Shown here: positions 1-8,637 of the stretch, piece after piece
How positions within the stretch are numbered: position 1 is the stretch's first letter
How the letters are laid out: each line of letters begins with the position of its first letter
Source: Methanolobus sp. UBA474
GTDB taxonomy: Archaea > Halobacteriota > Methanosarcinia > Methanosarcinales > Methanosarcinaceae
Assembly: GCA_002501695.1 (NCBI GenBank)
Contig: DANZ01000125.1
Span: forward strand, 1 to 33,335
DNA length: 33,335 nucleotides
Direction: 5' to 3'
Translations under genes and position numbers: made by a program
The notes under the pieces: generated by a model
The model's database searches: none
Seen by the model: the letters and a program-made list of their open reading frames with translations, nothing else
Told to the model about the DNA's origin: nothing

Positions 1-429
1 GATTACATTTTCGATTACCTTAAATTCATGCATCCAAAAAGGCACAATATCCCCCTCTACGAACCTTTCGGACTTATAGGAATGGAGTTTACCCTGTTCG
101 AGGTAGTGCATCCTCCTGCAAAGAAGCCTGTGGGCGTCATCATCAGGCATGCAGGAAAAAAAGTTGTCATCACCGGGGATTCCCAGAGGAACATTTCACA
201 GAAAAGCATACAGCATATCATGGACCCGGATCTTCTGATAGCAGATGCGATAGTGCCTCCCACGGTCGGGGTCAAGAAACACATGAATACCGACGAGGCG
301 CTGGACCTTGCACGGGAAATAAGGGCAAAGGAAGTTGTTTTCACACACCTCAGCCACTTCTTTAAACCGCATGATGAAGCGGCAGAGGAGTATCCTCTGG
401 CCTATGACGGGATGACATTTGAGCTATAA
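1..429 (+). CDS. MBL-fold metallo-hydrolase, C-terminal part
   Basis: The frame is open from the first base of the window, so this is the C-terminal end of a gene that begins upstream; the ATG at 28 is internal. The visible part has strand-turn features of the metallo-beta-lactamase fold: VVITGDSQ, where the Asp is a likely metal ligand, then DLLIADA, an HMNTDEALDLA helix and the terminal EVVFTHLSH, whose His would be the last metal ligand. This pattern fits the PhnP / RNase Z-like branch of phosphodiesterases. The substrate cannot be told because the HxHxDH motif lies outside the window. The gene converges on the 458-1378 gene with 28 bases between them. Family call is good, specific function unknown. 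Confidence 0.75.
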   Translation, partial: DYIFDYLKFMHPKRHNIPLYEPFGLIGMEFTLFEVVHPPAKKPVGVIIRHAGKKVVITGDSQRNISQKSIQHIMDPDLLIADAIVPPTVGVKKHMNTDEALDLAREIRAKEVVFTHLSHFFKPHDEAAEEYPLAYDGMTFEL

Positions 430-436
430 GTAAAAG

Positions 437-452
437 CAGGCAGAAGAGCCTG
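437..452. terminator. short hairpin between convergent genes
   Basis: CAGGC (437-441) and GCCTG (448-452) form a 5-bp stem with a 6-base loop, directly between two convergent genes. A pyrimidine-rich run follows on the plus strand at 464-476. This is a weak candidate for the plus-strand terminator; the stem is short and the U-rich run does not touch it. Confidence 0.3.
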
Positions 453-457
453 ATTCG

Positions 458-1378
458 TCAGCCCTTCCCTTTTTTACGTTCCTTATCAGAGAAACGGCCT
501 TCGACATCCTCCCTTATCCTGGCGAGACGCCTTCTTTCACGCCTTTGTCTGGAAAGCACAAGGAAGGCAGCCAGGCCAAGAACGCCGGCTGCGATCATCA
601 GGCCCAGCGGAGCTGATCCTGAATAATACTTGATGCTTATTGCCCTTGGTATCGGGTCTGCCTGGGCATTGGTATTGTTTGAGAATCTCTGCAGCCTTTC
701 GATGACACTGCCGGAGGCTGTCCCCGTATTTATCCACACCAGATTCTCCCTGCCGGAGAGATCATAATAAGTTTCATCGGGCGAGGGATTTGCCTTCCCT
801 ATAAGGGGATTACCCGTGGTATATCCTTCCGGAAGAACGAAACGCACAACAGATGGCGGTGTCGTGATATACAGGAAGTCCTGGCCCCTGGGCGTAGACA
901 TTGTGAATGCCACAAAACCGGTTATCGGCTCACTGAAAGTGATGTAAAAATGCTTCTGTCCGCGTGACACCTCTTCGGATGTGGTGTAGTTAATGTAAGC
1001 AGGCTCATCAGATGCTGAAAGCTCCGTAAAGGTCCCGGCAGATGCTTCCAGGCTGCCTGAATAATTACCTATTACCACGATATTGCTTACAGGGACATCA
1101 TTGGAAGAACTCAGGTCCTCAAGAGGGATTATATCGATGACGGACTCATTCTCTATCATATAGACCGCTTTTGCATTCCCCTCGCGTGATAGATAGAAAG
1201 TAGCGACAGGTATGAAGCTTTCATCAGCGAAACTGTAATTGGTGAAGGCCTCAAATTCATAAGCGGATATATCTCCCGTGCTGGTCTGCTCATCAACGGG
1301 AACAAGCTCGTCGATACAGCCTCCTGTAAAGGAAACGAGCATAAGGATGCAAAATGCCATTGTGATCCTTTTTTTCAT
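458..1378 (-). CDS. Probable lipoprotein with C-terminal membrane anchor (DUF5803-like)
   Basis: An ATG at 1426 is possible, but the ATG at 1378 starts a textbook lipoprotein signal: MKKR, a hydrophobic stretch, then a VSFTGGC lipobox, so I prefer 1378. The mature part is acidic and rich in Ser, Thr and Asn, with several N-x-S/T sites, as in exported archaeal proteins. Near the C-terminus lies one hydrophobic segment (APLGLMIAAGVLGLAAFLVL) followed by a very basic tail (SRQRRERRRLARIRE), a typical stop-transfer anchor leaving the body outside the cell. It reminds me of proteins labelled DUF5803, but I recall that family only loosely. It lies downstream of the ABC ATPase and permease on the same strand and may be their extracytoplasmic partner. 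Function unknown. Confidence 0.6.
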   Translation of the reverse strand: MKKRITMAFCILMLVSFTGGCIDELVPVDEQTSTGDISAYEFEAFTNYSFADESFIPVATFYLSREGNAKAVYMIENESVIDIIPLEDLSSSNDVPVSNIVVIGNYSGSLEASAGTFTELSASDEPAYINYTTSEEVSRGQKHFYITFSEPITGFVAFTMSTPRGQDFLYITTPPSVVRFVLPEGYTTGNPLIGKANPSPDETYYDLSGRENLVWINTGTASGSVIERLQRFSNNTNAQADPIPRAISIKYYSGSAPLGLMIAAGVLGLAAFLVLSRQRRERRRLARIREDVEGRFSDKERKKGKG

Positions 1379-1457
1379 CACTACACAATCGGTGATGTAT
1401 TTTATCAAGATATCGCTACGTTTCATGGAAATGGAGAATCCCGGATGTCACTATGGC

Positions 1458-2249
1458 TCAAATGATAAGCCTTTTCTTCATCATATTTATTGACACGACA
1501 AGCAGGACAGCACAGACAACTGTTATCCATGCAAGGTCGAACAGGAGCACAGGCTCAAGAGTCCCGTATCCTATGAGGCGGATGCCATTGACAATATGTG
1601 TCAGCGGCAGGAAGGCAATGGCAAAATACTGCACCAGAGGAGGCAGTGTGTTCAGGGGAAAGAACGTGCCGCTGAACAGGAACATCGGAGTGATGAACAG
1701 CAGCACAGGGTAGTTGATAGCCATGATATTAGGGGTCACGGCGGTAAAACACATGCCTATTGCCCCAAAGAGCAGGCCTCCCAGGAAAGCGAAGGGTATT
1801 ATCAGCAGTGCATAGCTGATATCGATCAGCCCGAACAAGGCTATCACAGGGACCATCACAGCCGCGTTGATCATGCTCCGGGTGGCGCCCCATAGCAACT
1901 CGCCGGCTATCACATCTTCGATCGTCACGGGAGTTGCGATGATGGCATCGAAAGTCTTCTGGTAGTACATACGCACGTAGGAGCCGTAGCTGCATTCAAA
2001 GAACGATGCGTACATCACGGAAATAGCTATGAGGGCAGGAGCTATGAAATTCGCATATGGTACACCGTCGATATTCTCGATAAACCTGCCAAGCCCGAAT
2101 CCAAGAGCCGCCAGGTAGAGCAGGGGCTCGATGAAAGGAGGAAGGAAGTTCAATTTGATATCCTTCATGAAAACATCCTTATTCCGCTGCCAGACCGTGT
2201 AGGACTTGGAGCTGACCGTAGGGATCCGGAAGTATTCGGAGATCCTCAT
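1458..2249 (-). CDS. ABC-2 type transporter permease
   Basis: A 263-residue integral membrane protein with about six hydrophobic segments and the layout of ABC-2 (NodJ/DrrB-like) permeases: a cytoplasmic N-terminus with the IKLNFLPPFIEPLLYLAALGFGLG segment, a central cytoplasmic stretch YQKTFDAIIATPVTIEDVIAGELLW matching the family's coupling region, and a C-terminal LFSGTFFPLNTLP-type loop before the last helices. The ATG overlaps the stop of the upstream ATPase by 4 bases, so the two are translationally coupled and form one exporter. The substrate (drug, lipid or polysaccharide) cannot be read from the sequence. Confidence 0.88.
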   Translation of the reverse strand: MRISEYFRIPTVSSKSYTVWQRNKDVFMKDIKLNFLPPFIEPLLYLAALGFGLGRFIENIDGVPYANFIAPALIAISVMYASFFECSYGSYVRMYYQKTFDAIIATPVTIEDVIAGELLWGATRSMINAAVMVPVIALFGLIDISYALLIIPFAFLGGLLFGAIGMCFTAVTPNIMAINYPVLLFITPMFLFSGTFFPLNTLPPLVQYFAIAFLPLTHIVNGIRLIGYGTLEPVLLFDLAWITVVCAVLLVVSINMMKKRLII

Positions 2250-3124
2250 TCCCTAAGCCTCCTGCCTGTGAGCTTGAGAAACACGTCCTCAAGGGTTGCC
2301 GGTCTTGCAGTCAGCTTTGATAGGGAGCACTCCATTGTGAGATACTCTGCTATCTGCTTTGGGTTGTCGGTGTAGATATGCACAAGGTCACCGATGACCT
2401 CATAACTGGCTTCCTTCCGCTGCAGGCATTCTATCAGCTCCGGATTGTTCTCAGCCTCGACAATGCCTGAACCCACATATTCTTCAATCACTTGAGACGG
2501 ACTGCCTTCCACGAGGATCTTCCCATAATCCATGACGACAAGCCTGTCGCAAAGCTTTTCTACCTCATCTAGATAGTGCGAGGTCAGAACCACTGTAACT
2601 CCCTGCTTCTTAAGAGAGCGGAGCTTGTCCCATATCAGATGACGTGCCTGGGGGTCAAGACCTACTGTCGGCTCGTCAAGTATGAGCATTTTAGGGCGGT
2701 TTATAAGTGCGCGGGCAAGGATAAGCCGGCGTTTCATGCCCCCGGAGAGACTCTCTGTCATCGTGTCCCTCTTGTCCTCCAGATGAACGAACTCGAGCAG
2801 TTCAGTGGCCCGCCTTTCAGCTTCACTTCTGGGTATATCAAAGTATCTTGAGAATACAAGGAGATTCTCATACACCGTAAAATCCATGTCAAGATTATTC
2901 TCCTGGGGAACCACGCCTATATGGGATTTTATTTCCCTGGGATGCGACATGGCATCCATCCCGAATATCTCCAGGCTTCCGGATGTAAGAGGAGAGACGC
3001 ACTGGATCATGCGCATGATAGTTGTCTTCCCGGCACCGTTTGGGCCCAGGAAACCAAACATCTCGCCTTCATCGATAGTAAAACTGACATCATTTACTGC
3101 GAGCAGGTCCTTGTATTTCTTCAC
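2246..3124 (-). CDS. ABC transporter ATPase (DrrA/NodI/CcmA type)
   Basis: Complete ABC nucleotide-binding domain: Walker A GPNGAGKTT, Q-loop VVPQENN, signature LSGGMKRR, Walker B MLILDEPTVGLDP, and an H-loop His in LTSHYLDEVEKLC. A C-terminal extension of about 80 residues resembles the regulatory tail of daunorubicin-type exporters. It powers the adjacent permease. The start is uncertain. The first standard start is the GTG at 3124, but this cuts off the usual first beta-strand. The frame stays open up to a stop at 3158-3160, and a strong GGGTGAT ribosome binding site (3166-3160) stands 5 bases before an ATA codon at 3154-3152, giving IVPVIVAKGLVKKYKD. See findings. Confidence 0.9.
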   Translation of the reverse strand: MKKYKDLLAVNDVSFTIDEGEMFGFLGPNGAGKTTIMRMIQCVSPLTSGSLEIFGMDAMSHPREIKSHIGVVPQENNLDMDFTVYENLLVFSRYFDIPRSEAERRATELLEFVHLEDKRDTMTESLSGGMKRRLILARALINRPKMLILDEPTVGLDPQARHLIWDKLRSLKKQGVTVVLTSHYLDEVEKLCDRLVVMDYGKILVEGSPSQVIEEYVGSGIVEAENNPELIECLQRKEASYEVIGDLVHIYTDNPKQIAEYLTMECSLSKLTARPATLEDVFLKLTGRRLRE

Positions 3125-3329
3125 AAGTCCCTTGGCGACTATAACCGGTACTATGAATTATCACCCTAATGGAAGTTGTGGGGAACGTTCTTAATCTTAT
3201 CGATGTGCCCGGTCTGCAATAGCAGTGCAGGCAAACCTGTTTTGACCAGGTTTTGCTATTTTCTCTCATCCATTATTTTGAATGATACCGGCCTGATCCT
3301 TGGGACATATTTGCGGTTCCATGCGGACC

Positions 3330-3590
3330 TCATCGCGGATAGATACGGCCCATTATCTCATCCAGGATGGTGTGGTCGGCACCGAGAACGAACATGGCCT
3401 GATAAAGGCCTGCGACCCGTCCGTTGTAATTCTCCATATCTTCGATCTCGCCAGCATCGTATTTTTTCCGGACCATATAGACATTCTCTATAAAGCTGGT
3501 GCAGATCTCTTTTGTCTTCTCGTCCGGATTCTCGAACATCTCAATGCATGTTATTATATCCCTGTCAAATTCATCCCTGTCTCTCATCAT
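3330..3590 (-). CDS. Small acidic hypothetical protein
   Basis: I do not recognise this protein. From the ATG at 3590, preceded by a GGGGGAT ribosome binding site with 3 bases spacing, it encodes about 86 residues starting MMRDRDEFDRDII. The sequence is predicted helical, acidic and soluble, with no membrane segment and no metal motif. A longer reading frame reaches an ATG at 3707, but that extension is Cys/Arg rich and unlike coding sequence. The gene is divergent from the 3766 gene and lies upstream of the ABC operon on the same strand, separated by about 205 bases. Codon use looks normal for the window. Confidence 0.55.
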   Translation of the reverse strand: MMRDRDEFDRDIITCIEMFENPDEKTKEICTSFIENVYMVRKKYDAGEIEDMENYNGRVAGLYQAMFVLGADHTILDEIMGRIYPR

Positions 3591-3765
3591 GTATCCCCCG
3601 GCAACTTTGCCGCTGAGTTCCCATAAATGATAATGATCGCATCTTACAAGAGACTTACACTTCTTCCGGCAGGCATTGCGGACCCGGGATAGAAAATGCC
3701 TTTGCACAAACTACATTAATGCTGACTTCCACTAAGATAATTAAAAGCAGGAAAGTATAGTAAAG

Positions 3766-4215
3766 TTGCAGAAAAACCGGAGGCATCTTTTGAGCGATAT
3801 ATTGAAGGTCCTGGCCATATCTTTTTTGATCCTGGCAGCGATAACCGCTGCGGGCAACTATTATTACGGAGCCGGCGGGTGTATACAGGTTACAGGCGTG
3901 AGTGAAAATAACATGAGTAGTGATATTTTCATGTCTGAGACGCATGCTTATGATGACACTCTGGTCTTCAGGTATATCCCATATGATACTAATGTGACCG
4001 GTAATTATCACATTACTTACAGTATCAGGACAGACGGGAACACTCTGGCGTCACAGGATGGTAAACTGTATGAGAATGTATCATTTGACAGCCCGATAGC
4101 GGTCGGGATTACCAGGGAAAGTGGTTCCTTGTATGAGATCGAGATGCTCATTGAGGATATGCAGGGAAGAACTGTGCACAGAAGTATCACAAGGATAGGG
4201 CCGCAGGGGCAGTAA
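3766..4215 (+). CDS. Membrane-anchored hypothetical protein
   Basis: A 149-residue protein of unknown function. It starts at a TTG (3766); an in-frame stop at 3742-3744 and the lack of ATG or GTG before residue 50 leave little choice. The N-terminus is basic (QKNRRHLLSD), followed by one hydrophobic helix (ILKVLAISFLILAAITAAG), so it is an N-terminally anchored or secreted protein. The rest looks like a beta-rich extracellular domain with N-x-S/T sites. It resembles archaeal type IV pilin-associated or small surface proteins only in layout. It stands alone between a divergent unknown gene and the M24 peptidase. Confidence 0.6.
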   Translation: MQKNRRHLLSDILKVLAISFLILAAITAAGNYYYGAGGCIQVTGVSENNMSSDIFMSETHAYDDTLVFRYIPYDTNVTGNYHITYSIRTDGNTLASQDGKLYENVSFDSPIAVGITRESGSLYEIEMLIEDMQGRTVHRSITRIGPQGQ

Positions 4216-4307
4216 AGGTCCGATCGCTTTTTTCCGGGGCACCGGAGGGACTGTTCCCCGACGAACCTTAACAACAATTTTGTACTAGCAGGTATAAGAT
4301 AATCACT

Positions 4308-5483
4308 ATGAAAACAGAAAAGAATTTGCTTGACATCAGCGAGACCCTCAGGACCCACAAGTCCGATGCCTTTCTGATAGTAGGGAATTCGAACAACGCA
4401 GATATGTATTATTGCACTCATTTCCTTGCTTCCGATGCATACGCCTATGCACAGTCAAAAGATGCCGCAGAGGTCCTCCTGGTTTCCGACATGGAGCGCG
4501 GGAGAGCGGAATCGGAATCACGGGTCTCCAGAGTGCGCACCCTGCAGGACTATGACTACAGGGGTAAGATCAAGAGCAGGGGAGAATCTGCACTGGCTTA
4601 TTGTGACTGCATAGCCCAGATGCTGCAGGAACTTGGAGCACGCAGGATAGCCGTTCCCAGGGATTTTCCATATCACATAGCACAGGTCCTCAAGGAGGAA
4701 GGGTTCTCCATCGAGGCTGTCAAGAGCCCCTTCCAGCAGATCCGCGCCAGGAAGAGCGAAGCAGAGGTACAGAAAATAAGGAAGGTACAGGATGCCTGCA
4801 ACACCGCCATGAAAGCTGCGGTGGAAATGATACACAAGTCCGAGGTCATTAACGGTAACCTCATCTATCACGGATACGACCTTACGGCGGAGAAGCTGCG
4901 CATGGCGATCGATCTCACACTTCTTGAGCATGGCTGCGAGGCCGAGAGCACAATAGTGGCCTGCGGCAAAGGCTCTGCAAACCCTCACTGGGAAGGCTCG
5001 GGCATAATGAAGGCTGACGAACCCACGGTCATTGATATTTTCCCCCGCAGCAAGCATGACAGGTACTACGCGGACATGTCCCGCACAGTACTCAAAGGCA
5101 AAGCCTCGGAAAGGCTCACGGATATGTACGAAGCTGTCCTTGAGGCTCAGGAAGCAGCCATAGAGATGGTAAAACCGGGCGCTACATGCCTCGAGATACA
5201 TAACAGGGTATGTGATGTGTTCGAAGAGAAGGGATACGCAACCTACAGAAGCGGATCCGCCGTAGGTTTCATTCATTCCACAGGCCACGGTGTCGGTCTT
5301 GAGATACACGAAGCCCCTCCCGTAGGGGACCGCGATATAGTACTTGAGGAAGGGAATGTCATCACTATCGAGCCGGGCCTTTACTATCCGGATGTGGGCG
5401 GCATCCGTCTGGAGGATCTGATCCTTGTTACAGCCGACGGGCATGAGAACCTGACCGAGATGGAAAAAAGGTTCATTGTATGA
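4308..5483 (+). CDS. M24 family Xaa-Pro aminopeptidase/dipeptidase
   Basis: A 391-residue protein with the two-domain layout of prolidases: an N-terminal creatinase-like domain (about 1-150) and a C-terminal pita-bread domain. The five metal ligands are visible: Asp243 (VIDIFP), Asp256 (YYADMSRT), His327 (STGHGVG), Glu355 (TIEPGLYY) and Glu369 (GIRLEDL). GLEIHEAP and YYPDVGGIR are characteristic of the family. It should be a cytoplasmic dinuclear-metal enzyme hydrolysing bonds next to proline in peptides. It sits immediately before methionine aminopeptidase, a member of the same fold, though a promoter-like AT-rich gap separates them. The family is certain; dipeptidase versus aminopeptidase is not. 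Confidence 0.92.
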   Translation: MKTEKNLLDISETLRTHKSDAFLIVGNSNNADMYYCTHFLASDAYAYAQSKDAAEVLLVSDMERGRAESESRVSRVRTLQDYDYRGKIKSRGESALAYCDCIAQMLQELGARRIAVPRDFPYHIAQVLKEEGFSIEAVKSPFQQIRARKSEAEVQKIRKVQDACNTAMKAAVEMIHKSEVINGNLIYHGYDLTAEKLRMAIDLTLLEHGCEAESTIVACGKGSANPHWEGSGIMKADEPTVIDIFPRSKHDRYYADMSRTVLKGKASERLTDMYEAVLEAQEAAIEMVKPGATCLEIHNRVCDVFEEKGYATYRSGSAVGFIHSTGHGVGLEIHEAPPVGDRDIVLEEGNVITIEPGLYYPDVGGIRLEDLILVTADGHENLTEMEKRFIV

Positions 5484-5530
5484 TCCGTAAAAAGTTTAGT
5501 TGCTTATTTATTTGTGTATTTATTTAATGG

Positions 5531-5538
5531 TAGGAGAT
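5531..5538 (+). promoter_or_regulatory. Ribosome binding site deciding the map start
   Basis: TAGGAGAT stands 5 bases before the ATG at 5544 and favours it over the second in-frame ATG at 5562. Confidence 0.6.
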
Positions 5539-5543
5539 AATAT

Positions 5544-6440
5544 ATGAAAGAAGTACCCGGAATGACCGATGAAATTAAGGAGAAGTACTTTAAAGCCGGC
5601 AGGATACTCTCGCAGGTAAGAAGTGAGGCAAAGGACAGGATAAAGGTCGGTGCCAGCATGCTGGAAGTAGCGGACTTTGTCGAGAAGCGGACTATAGAAC
5701 TGGGAGCGGACGGTTCGGCATTCCCATGCAATCTCTCACGCAACGACGAGGCCGCCCACGCAACTCCGTTGTCCGGTGATGAGACCGTTTTCGGGGAAGA
5801 CGTGGTAAAACTGGACCTTGGCGTCCATGTTGATGGTTATATCGCAGACTCTGCCATAACAGTAGACCTCACAGGCAGATATGGCGACCTTGTAAAGGCA
5901 TCAGAGGCTGCTCTCTATGCTGCCATCGATACTGTAAAGAACGGCGTTACCACTGCGCAGATCGGCGCCGTCATAGAAGATACCATCACTTCGTATGGTT
6001 TCAAGCCCATAGGTAATCTCACAGGGCATGGCCTGGCCCAGTACATCCCCCATGCTCATCCCAGTGTACCCAACCGCAGGATAGGAGGCGGTTCCTTACT
6101 GCGCACCGGGGATGCCATAGCTATCGAGCCCTTCGCAACCGACGGAGCAGGAAAGGTAGTTGACGGGAGTCTCACAGAGATCTTCCAGATCATACGCAAT
6201 AAACCGGTAAGGCTGCCAGCTGCCAGGCAACTGCTAAAGGACCTTGAGCCATACAGGACCCTGCCATTTGCAAGAAGATGGCTTAAGGGAGATACACTTG
6301 ATTATTCCCTGCTCCAGCTTGAGAAGGCAGGCATAATCCATTCATTCCCCGTGCTAAAGGAAGCAGCCGGCGGAATGGTCTCCCAGGCGGAACATACGCT
6401 CATCGTAACAGATGACGGATGCCATGTGACAACAAAGTGA
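5544..6440 (+). CDS. map: Methionine aminopeptidase, type II
   Basis: 298 residues, the usual length for archaeal type II enzymes. It removes the initiator methionine from nascent proteins. Metal ligands visible: Asp91 and Asp102 (KLDLGVHVDGYIADSA), His162 (LTGHGLAQY), Glu195 (AIEPFATDG) and Glu283 (QAEHTLIV). His72 in AHATP matches the conserved substrate-side histidine. The type II insert (about residues 200-270, containing LKDLEPYRTLPFARRWL) is present. Its last codons overlap the next gene, so the two are probably cotranscribed. Confidence 0.96.
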   Translation: MKEVPGMTDEIKEKYFKAGRILSQVRSEAKDRIKVGASMLEVADFVEKRTIELGADGSAFPCNLSRNDEAAHATPLSGDETVFGEDVVKLDLGVHVDGYIADSAITVDLTGRYGDLVKASEAALYAAIDTVKNGVTTAQIGAVIEDTITSYGFKPIGNLTGHGLAQYIPHAHPSVPNRRIGGGSLLRTGDAIAIEPFATDGAGKVVDGSLTEIFQIIRNKPVRLPAARQLLKDLEPYRTLPFARRWLKGDTLDYSLLQLEKAGIIHSFPVLKEAAGGMVSQAEHTLIVTDDGCHVTTK

Positions 6441-7219
6441 TAAGGGATAACACTACCTTGAGCCTGAAAAACGTATTCTTTATCCTTATCCTTTTTTCAA
6501 CTATGACTATCATCCCTGCAGATGCTGCTTATTCCTGGGCCAACAACATCACTGTGAGCATGGAAGGCATGAACTGGGAATACGCTGAGCAATACTCAGG
6601 TAACAGGTCGGTCATTATGAAATCTGCCATCGATTCTGAGCTGGGTGATAATGACGGTTTCGTTGCTGCATGGGAACTCCTTAAGGCGGACACTCTCAGC
6701 AGGAAGAACCTGCTCACATCAGTCAGCCGGAAGATGGACGTAAGGATCAACGACTCATCTGCCCGCATCTCTCTTTGCGGAGTGGAATGCGGCATGGCCA
6801 AAGAGCTCCTCGGGCCCGTCTCCAAACAGGAAGATGTCAGCAATACCTACAGGGTCCGCTACGCTTTCACAGCACCTCTTGCCGGGCAGGACAGCAGGAT
6901 ATGGTTCCAGGGGGAGCCGGGGACCTATGTGGCCATCCACATGCCTGAAGGTGTTGACATCTTTTCTGTTGAAGGGATCGATAATGCCGCCATCTCCAGG
7001 CAAGGCACAGCTGCGGATGTGAAAGGAGAGTTTGGTCTTACAGGCGAGGCTGTGGTCGTATTCAGGGTGAATGGAAACTCATCAAAGCCTCAAAAGCAGG
7101 GATTGGAAACGGATCCTATATCCCCGCACATCCGGGAAGAACCTTTTTCACTGGATGAGGCATTCCCGGGTTCCACGGACAGACTGCTTGAGAGGCTCAA
7201 AAGAAGTTCAAAACTTTAA
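6437..7219 (+). CDS. Exported hypothetical protein
   Basis: Unknown protein of about 260 residues. The GTG at 6437 overlaps the TGA of map as GTGA, the common coupling arrangement; an in-frame ATG at 6419 is an alternative. The N-terminus contains a signal peptide: LKNVFFILILFSTMTIIPADAA followed by YSWANN. The mature part has N-x-S/T sites and mixed alpha/beta character; two cysteines in SLCGVECGM could form a disulfide. There is no C-terminal membrane anchor. It resembles conserved methanogen exported proteins of unknown role. The coupling to map is likely positional only. Confidence 0.65.
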   Translation: MIRDNTTLSLKNVFFILILFSTMTIIPADAAYSWANNITVSMEGMNWEYAEQYSGNRSVIMKSAIDSELGDNDGFVAAWELLKADTLSRKNLLTSVSRKMDVRINDSSARISLCGVECGMAKELLGPVSKQEDVSNTYRVRYAFTAPLAGQDSRIWFQGEPGTYVAIHMPEGVDIFSVEGIDNAAISRQGTAADVKGEFGLTGEAVVVFRVNGNSSKPQKQGLETDPISPHIREEPFSLDEAFPGSTDRLLERLKRSSKL

Positions 7220-7255
7220 TCTACATCTGTCCCGATCTCTAAGGTGTGGTCATGT

Positions 7256-7543
7256 ATGCTCATTGAGAAAATAGAACTTAACAATGGAACAGCTATTGGT
7301 CTCAGCTACCAGCTGCAGAAAGCCCCTCTGATCGTGGTGAACGCGGAAAGAGGATTTGTGATGTGCGGTTATCTGGATATGCAAACTGCAGCAGCGCTTG
7401 GAGATGCGGCAGTCAGGGTAAAAGGTGTTAAAAACTTCGACGAGCTGCTGAAAGCGCCGGTAGTGGATGCAACCCCTTCAGCCTTCAGCCTCGGCGTCAA
7501 GACAGGGATGACCGGAAAGGAAGCCCTCGAACTGATGTTCTGA
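7256..7543 (+). CDS. DUF1805 family protein (YunC-like)
   Basis: A 95-residue protein. The ATG at 7256 is preferred because AAGGTG (7240-7245) stands 10 bases upstream; a GTG at 7244 would fall inside that ribosome binding site. The sequence (IVVNAERGFVMCGYLDMQTAAALGDAAVRVKGVKNFDELL) matches my memory of DUF1805, a small alpha/beta family found in Bacillus YunC and in many methanogens, with the conserved RGFVMCGYLD core. Molecular function is not established. The gene has a 36-base gap from the exported protein upstream and is followed by a promoter-like sequence. Confidence 0.75.
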   Translation: MLIEKIELNNGTAIGLSYQLQKAPLIVVNAERGFVMCGYLDMQTAAALGDAAVRVKGVKNFDELLKAPVVDATPSAFSLGVKTGMTGKEALELMF

Positions 7544-7558
7544 CACCTTCCGATTGAA

Positions 7559-7570
7559 ACACTTTAATAT
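7559..7570 (+). promoter_or_regulatory. Candidate box A for the Trm-G10 gene
   Basis: CACTTTAATATT lies about 25-30 bases before the ATG at 7594, so the transcript would have little or no leader. AT-rich match only. Confidence 0.35.
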
Positions 7571-7593
7571 TACTTCCTGCTTCTATTGCGGTA

Positions 7594-8637
7594 ATGCTGT
7601 ATGCTTTTGAATTGTCAGGGGAGCACGATGAACTTCCCCGAAAGGAGATCCTGTCCTGCCTCAGGCTGGCAGGGTTTGGATTTAAGGAACATGCTCATCT
7701 GGACCAGTGTCTTGTAGTCGATATTGAAGGATATGTACCTGACATTGACATGAGGCTTACAGCGGTGGCAGAAAGGCTTGCTATGTCACACCACATAGTC
7801 AGGGTCGCAGGCATGTGTGATGTCATGACCGAGGACATCATATCGCTGGCGGAGGATTGTGATATTTCGGAGCATATCGTATCCGGCAGTACATATCTTG
7901 TGCGCTCAAAAAGGATCAAGCATTATGGGAACGAGGTCAAAAGAGAGGAAATAGAGAGCAGAATCGGAGGCACTATCTACCGTAAGGGATATCGTGCAAA
8001 CCTGAGGTCCCCTGATGTGGAGTTCCGCCTGATCATTACTGACAGGGCTGTCTTTGGATCTGTCGTGGCATCTGTTGACAGGAGCACTTATGAACAGAGG
8101 GCTCCCCATAAAAAACCCTTCTTCTATCCTGGTGTCCTGATGCCCAGAGTTGCAAGAGCCCTTGTAAATATCAGTGAGGTGAAGCCCGGGGAGGTGCTCC
8201 TTGACCCCTTTAGCGGGACTGCAGGCATACTCGTTGAAGCAGGCATGCTTTCAGTTCATGTTATAGGGCTTGAGGTCCGGCAGATGATAGCACACGGGGC
8301 CAGAATGAACCTGGAGATGTTCGGTGCAAATCACTCTCTTCTGGTAGGTGATGCCTGCAGGGTTCCCCTGAAAGACTGCAGTGTGGATGCGATCGCAACC
8401 GATCCACCCTACGGCCGCTCGGCAGCTATCAAGGCCGAGTCGCTGCACCATCTGTACCTGGACTCATTCTCAGAGATGTACAGAGTACTGAAAAAAGGCA
8501 GGCTTGCAGTCGTGGTATCGGAGATACCTGTGCTGGAGTATGCTACAGGTGCCGGCTTTTCGGTTGTGGACGTATTCACACAGAGGGTTCACAGAAGCCT
8601 TACAAGGACTTTCACGGTCCTGCGCAAGGATCGATAG
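7594..8637 (+). CDS. trmG10: tRNA (guanine(10)-N2)-dimethyltransferase
   Basis: A 347-residue THUMP plus Rossmann methyltransferase protein. The first 160 residues are the tRNA-binding THUMP region. The SAM-binding motif I is DPFSGTAGILVEA (204-216), followed by an acidic residue in GLEVRQ, and the catalytic motif IV is TDPPYGRS (269-276), the N/D-PP-Y signature of exocyclic amino-group methylation. This combination is typical of archaeal Trm-G10, which makes N2-methyl and N2,N2-dimethyl guanosine at tRNA position 10. Its 3' end overlaps the convergent YgjP-like gene by 26 bases. Confidence 0.9.
   Translation: MLYAFELSGEHDELPRKEILSCLRLAGFGFKEHAHLDQCLVVDIEGYVPDIDMRLTAVAERLAMSHHIVRVAGMCDVMTEDIISLAEDCDISEHIVSGSTYLVRSKRIKHYGNEVKREEIESRIGGTIYRKGYRANLRSPDVEFRLIITDRAVFGSVVASVDRSTYEQRAPHKKPFFYPGVLMPRVARALVNISEVKPGEVLLDPFSGTAGILVEAGMLSVHVIGLEVRQMIAHGARMNLEMFGANHSLLVGDACRVPLKDCSVDAIATDPPYGRSAAIKAESLHHLYLDSFSEMYRVLKKGRLAVVVSEIPVLEYATGAGFSVVDVFTQRVHRSLTRTFTVLRKDR

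Noticed and set aside
3231..3256. Inverted repeat AAACCTG/CAGGTTT downstream of the 3330-3590 gene
   Set aside because: 7-bp stem but no U-run in the direction of the gene and only a partial one on the plus strand; role undecidable.
4518..5444. Long minus-strand open frame antisense to the M24 peptidase
   Set aside because: Shadow of the peptidase gene, which has all metal ligands; the product shows no domain.
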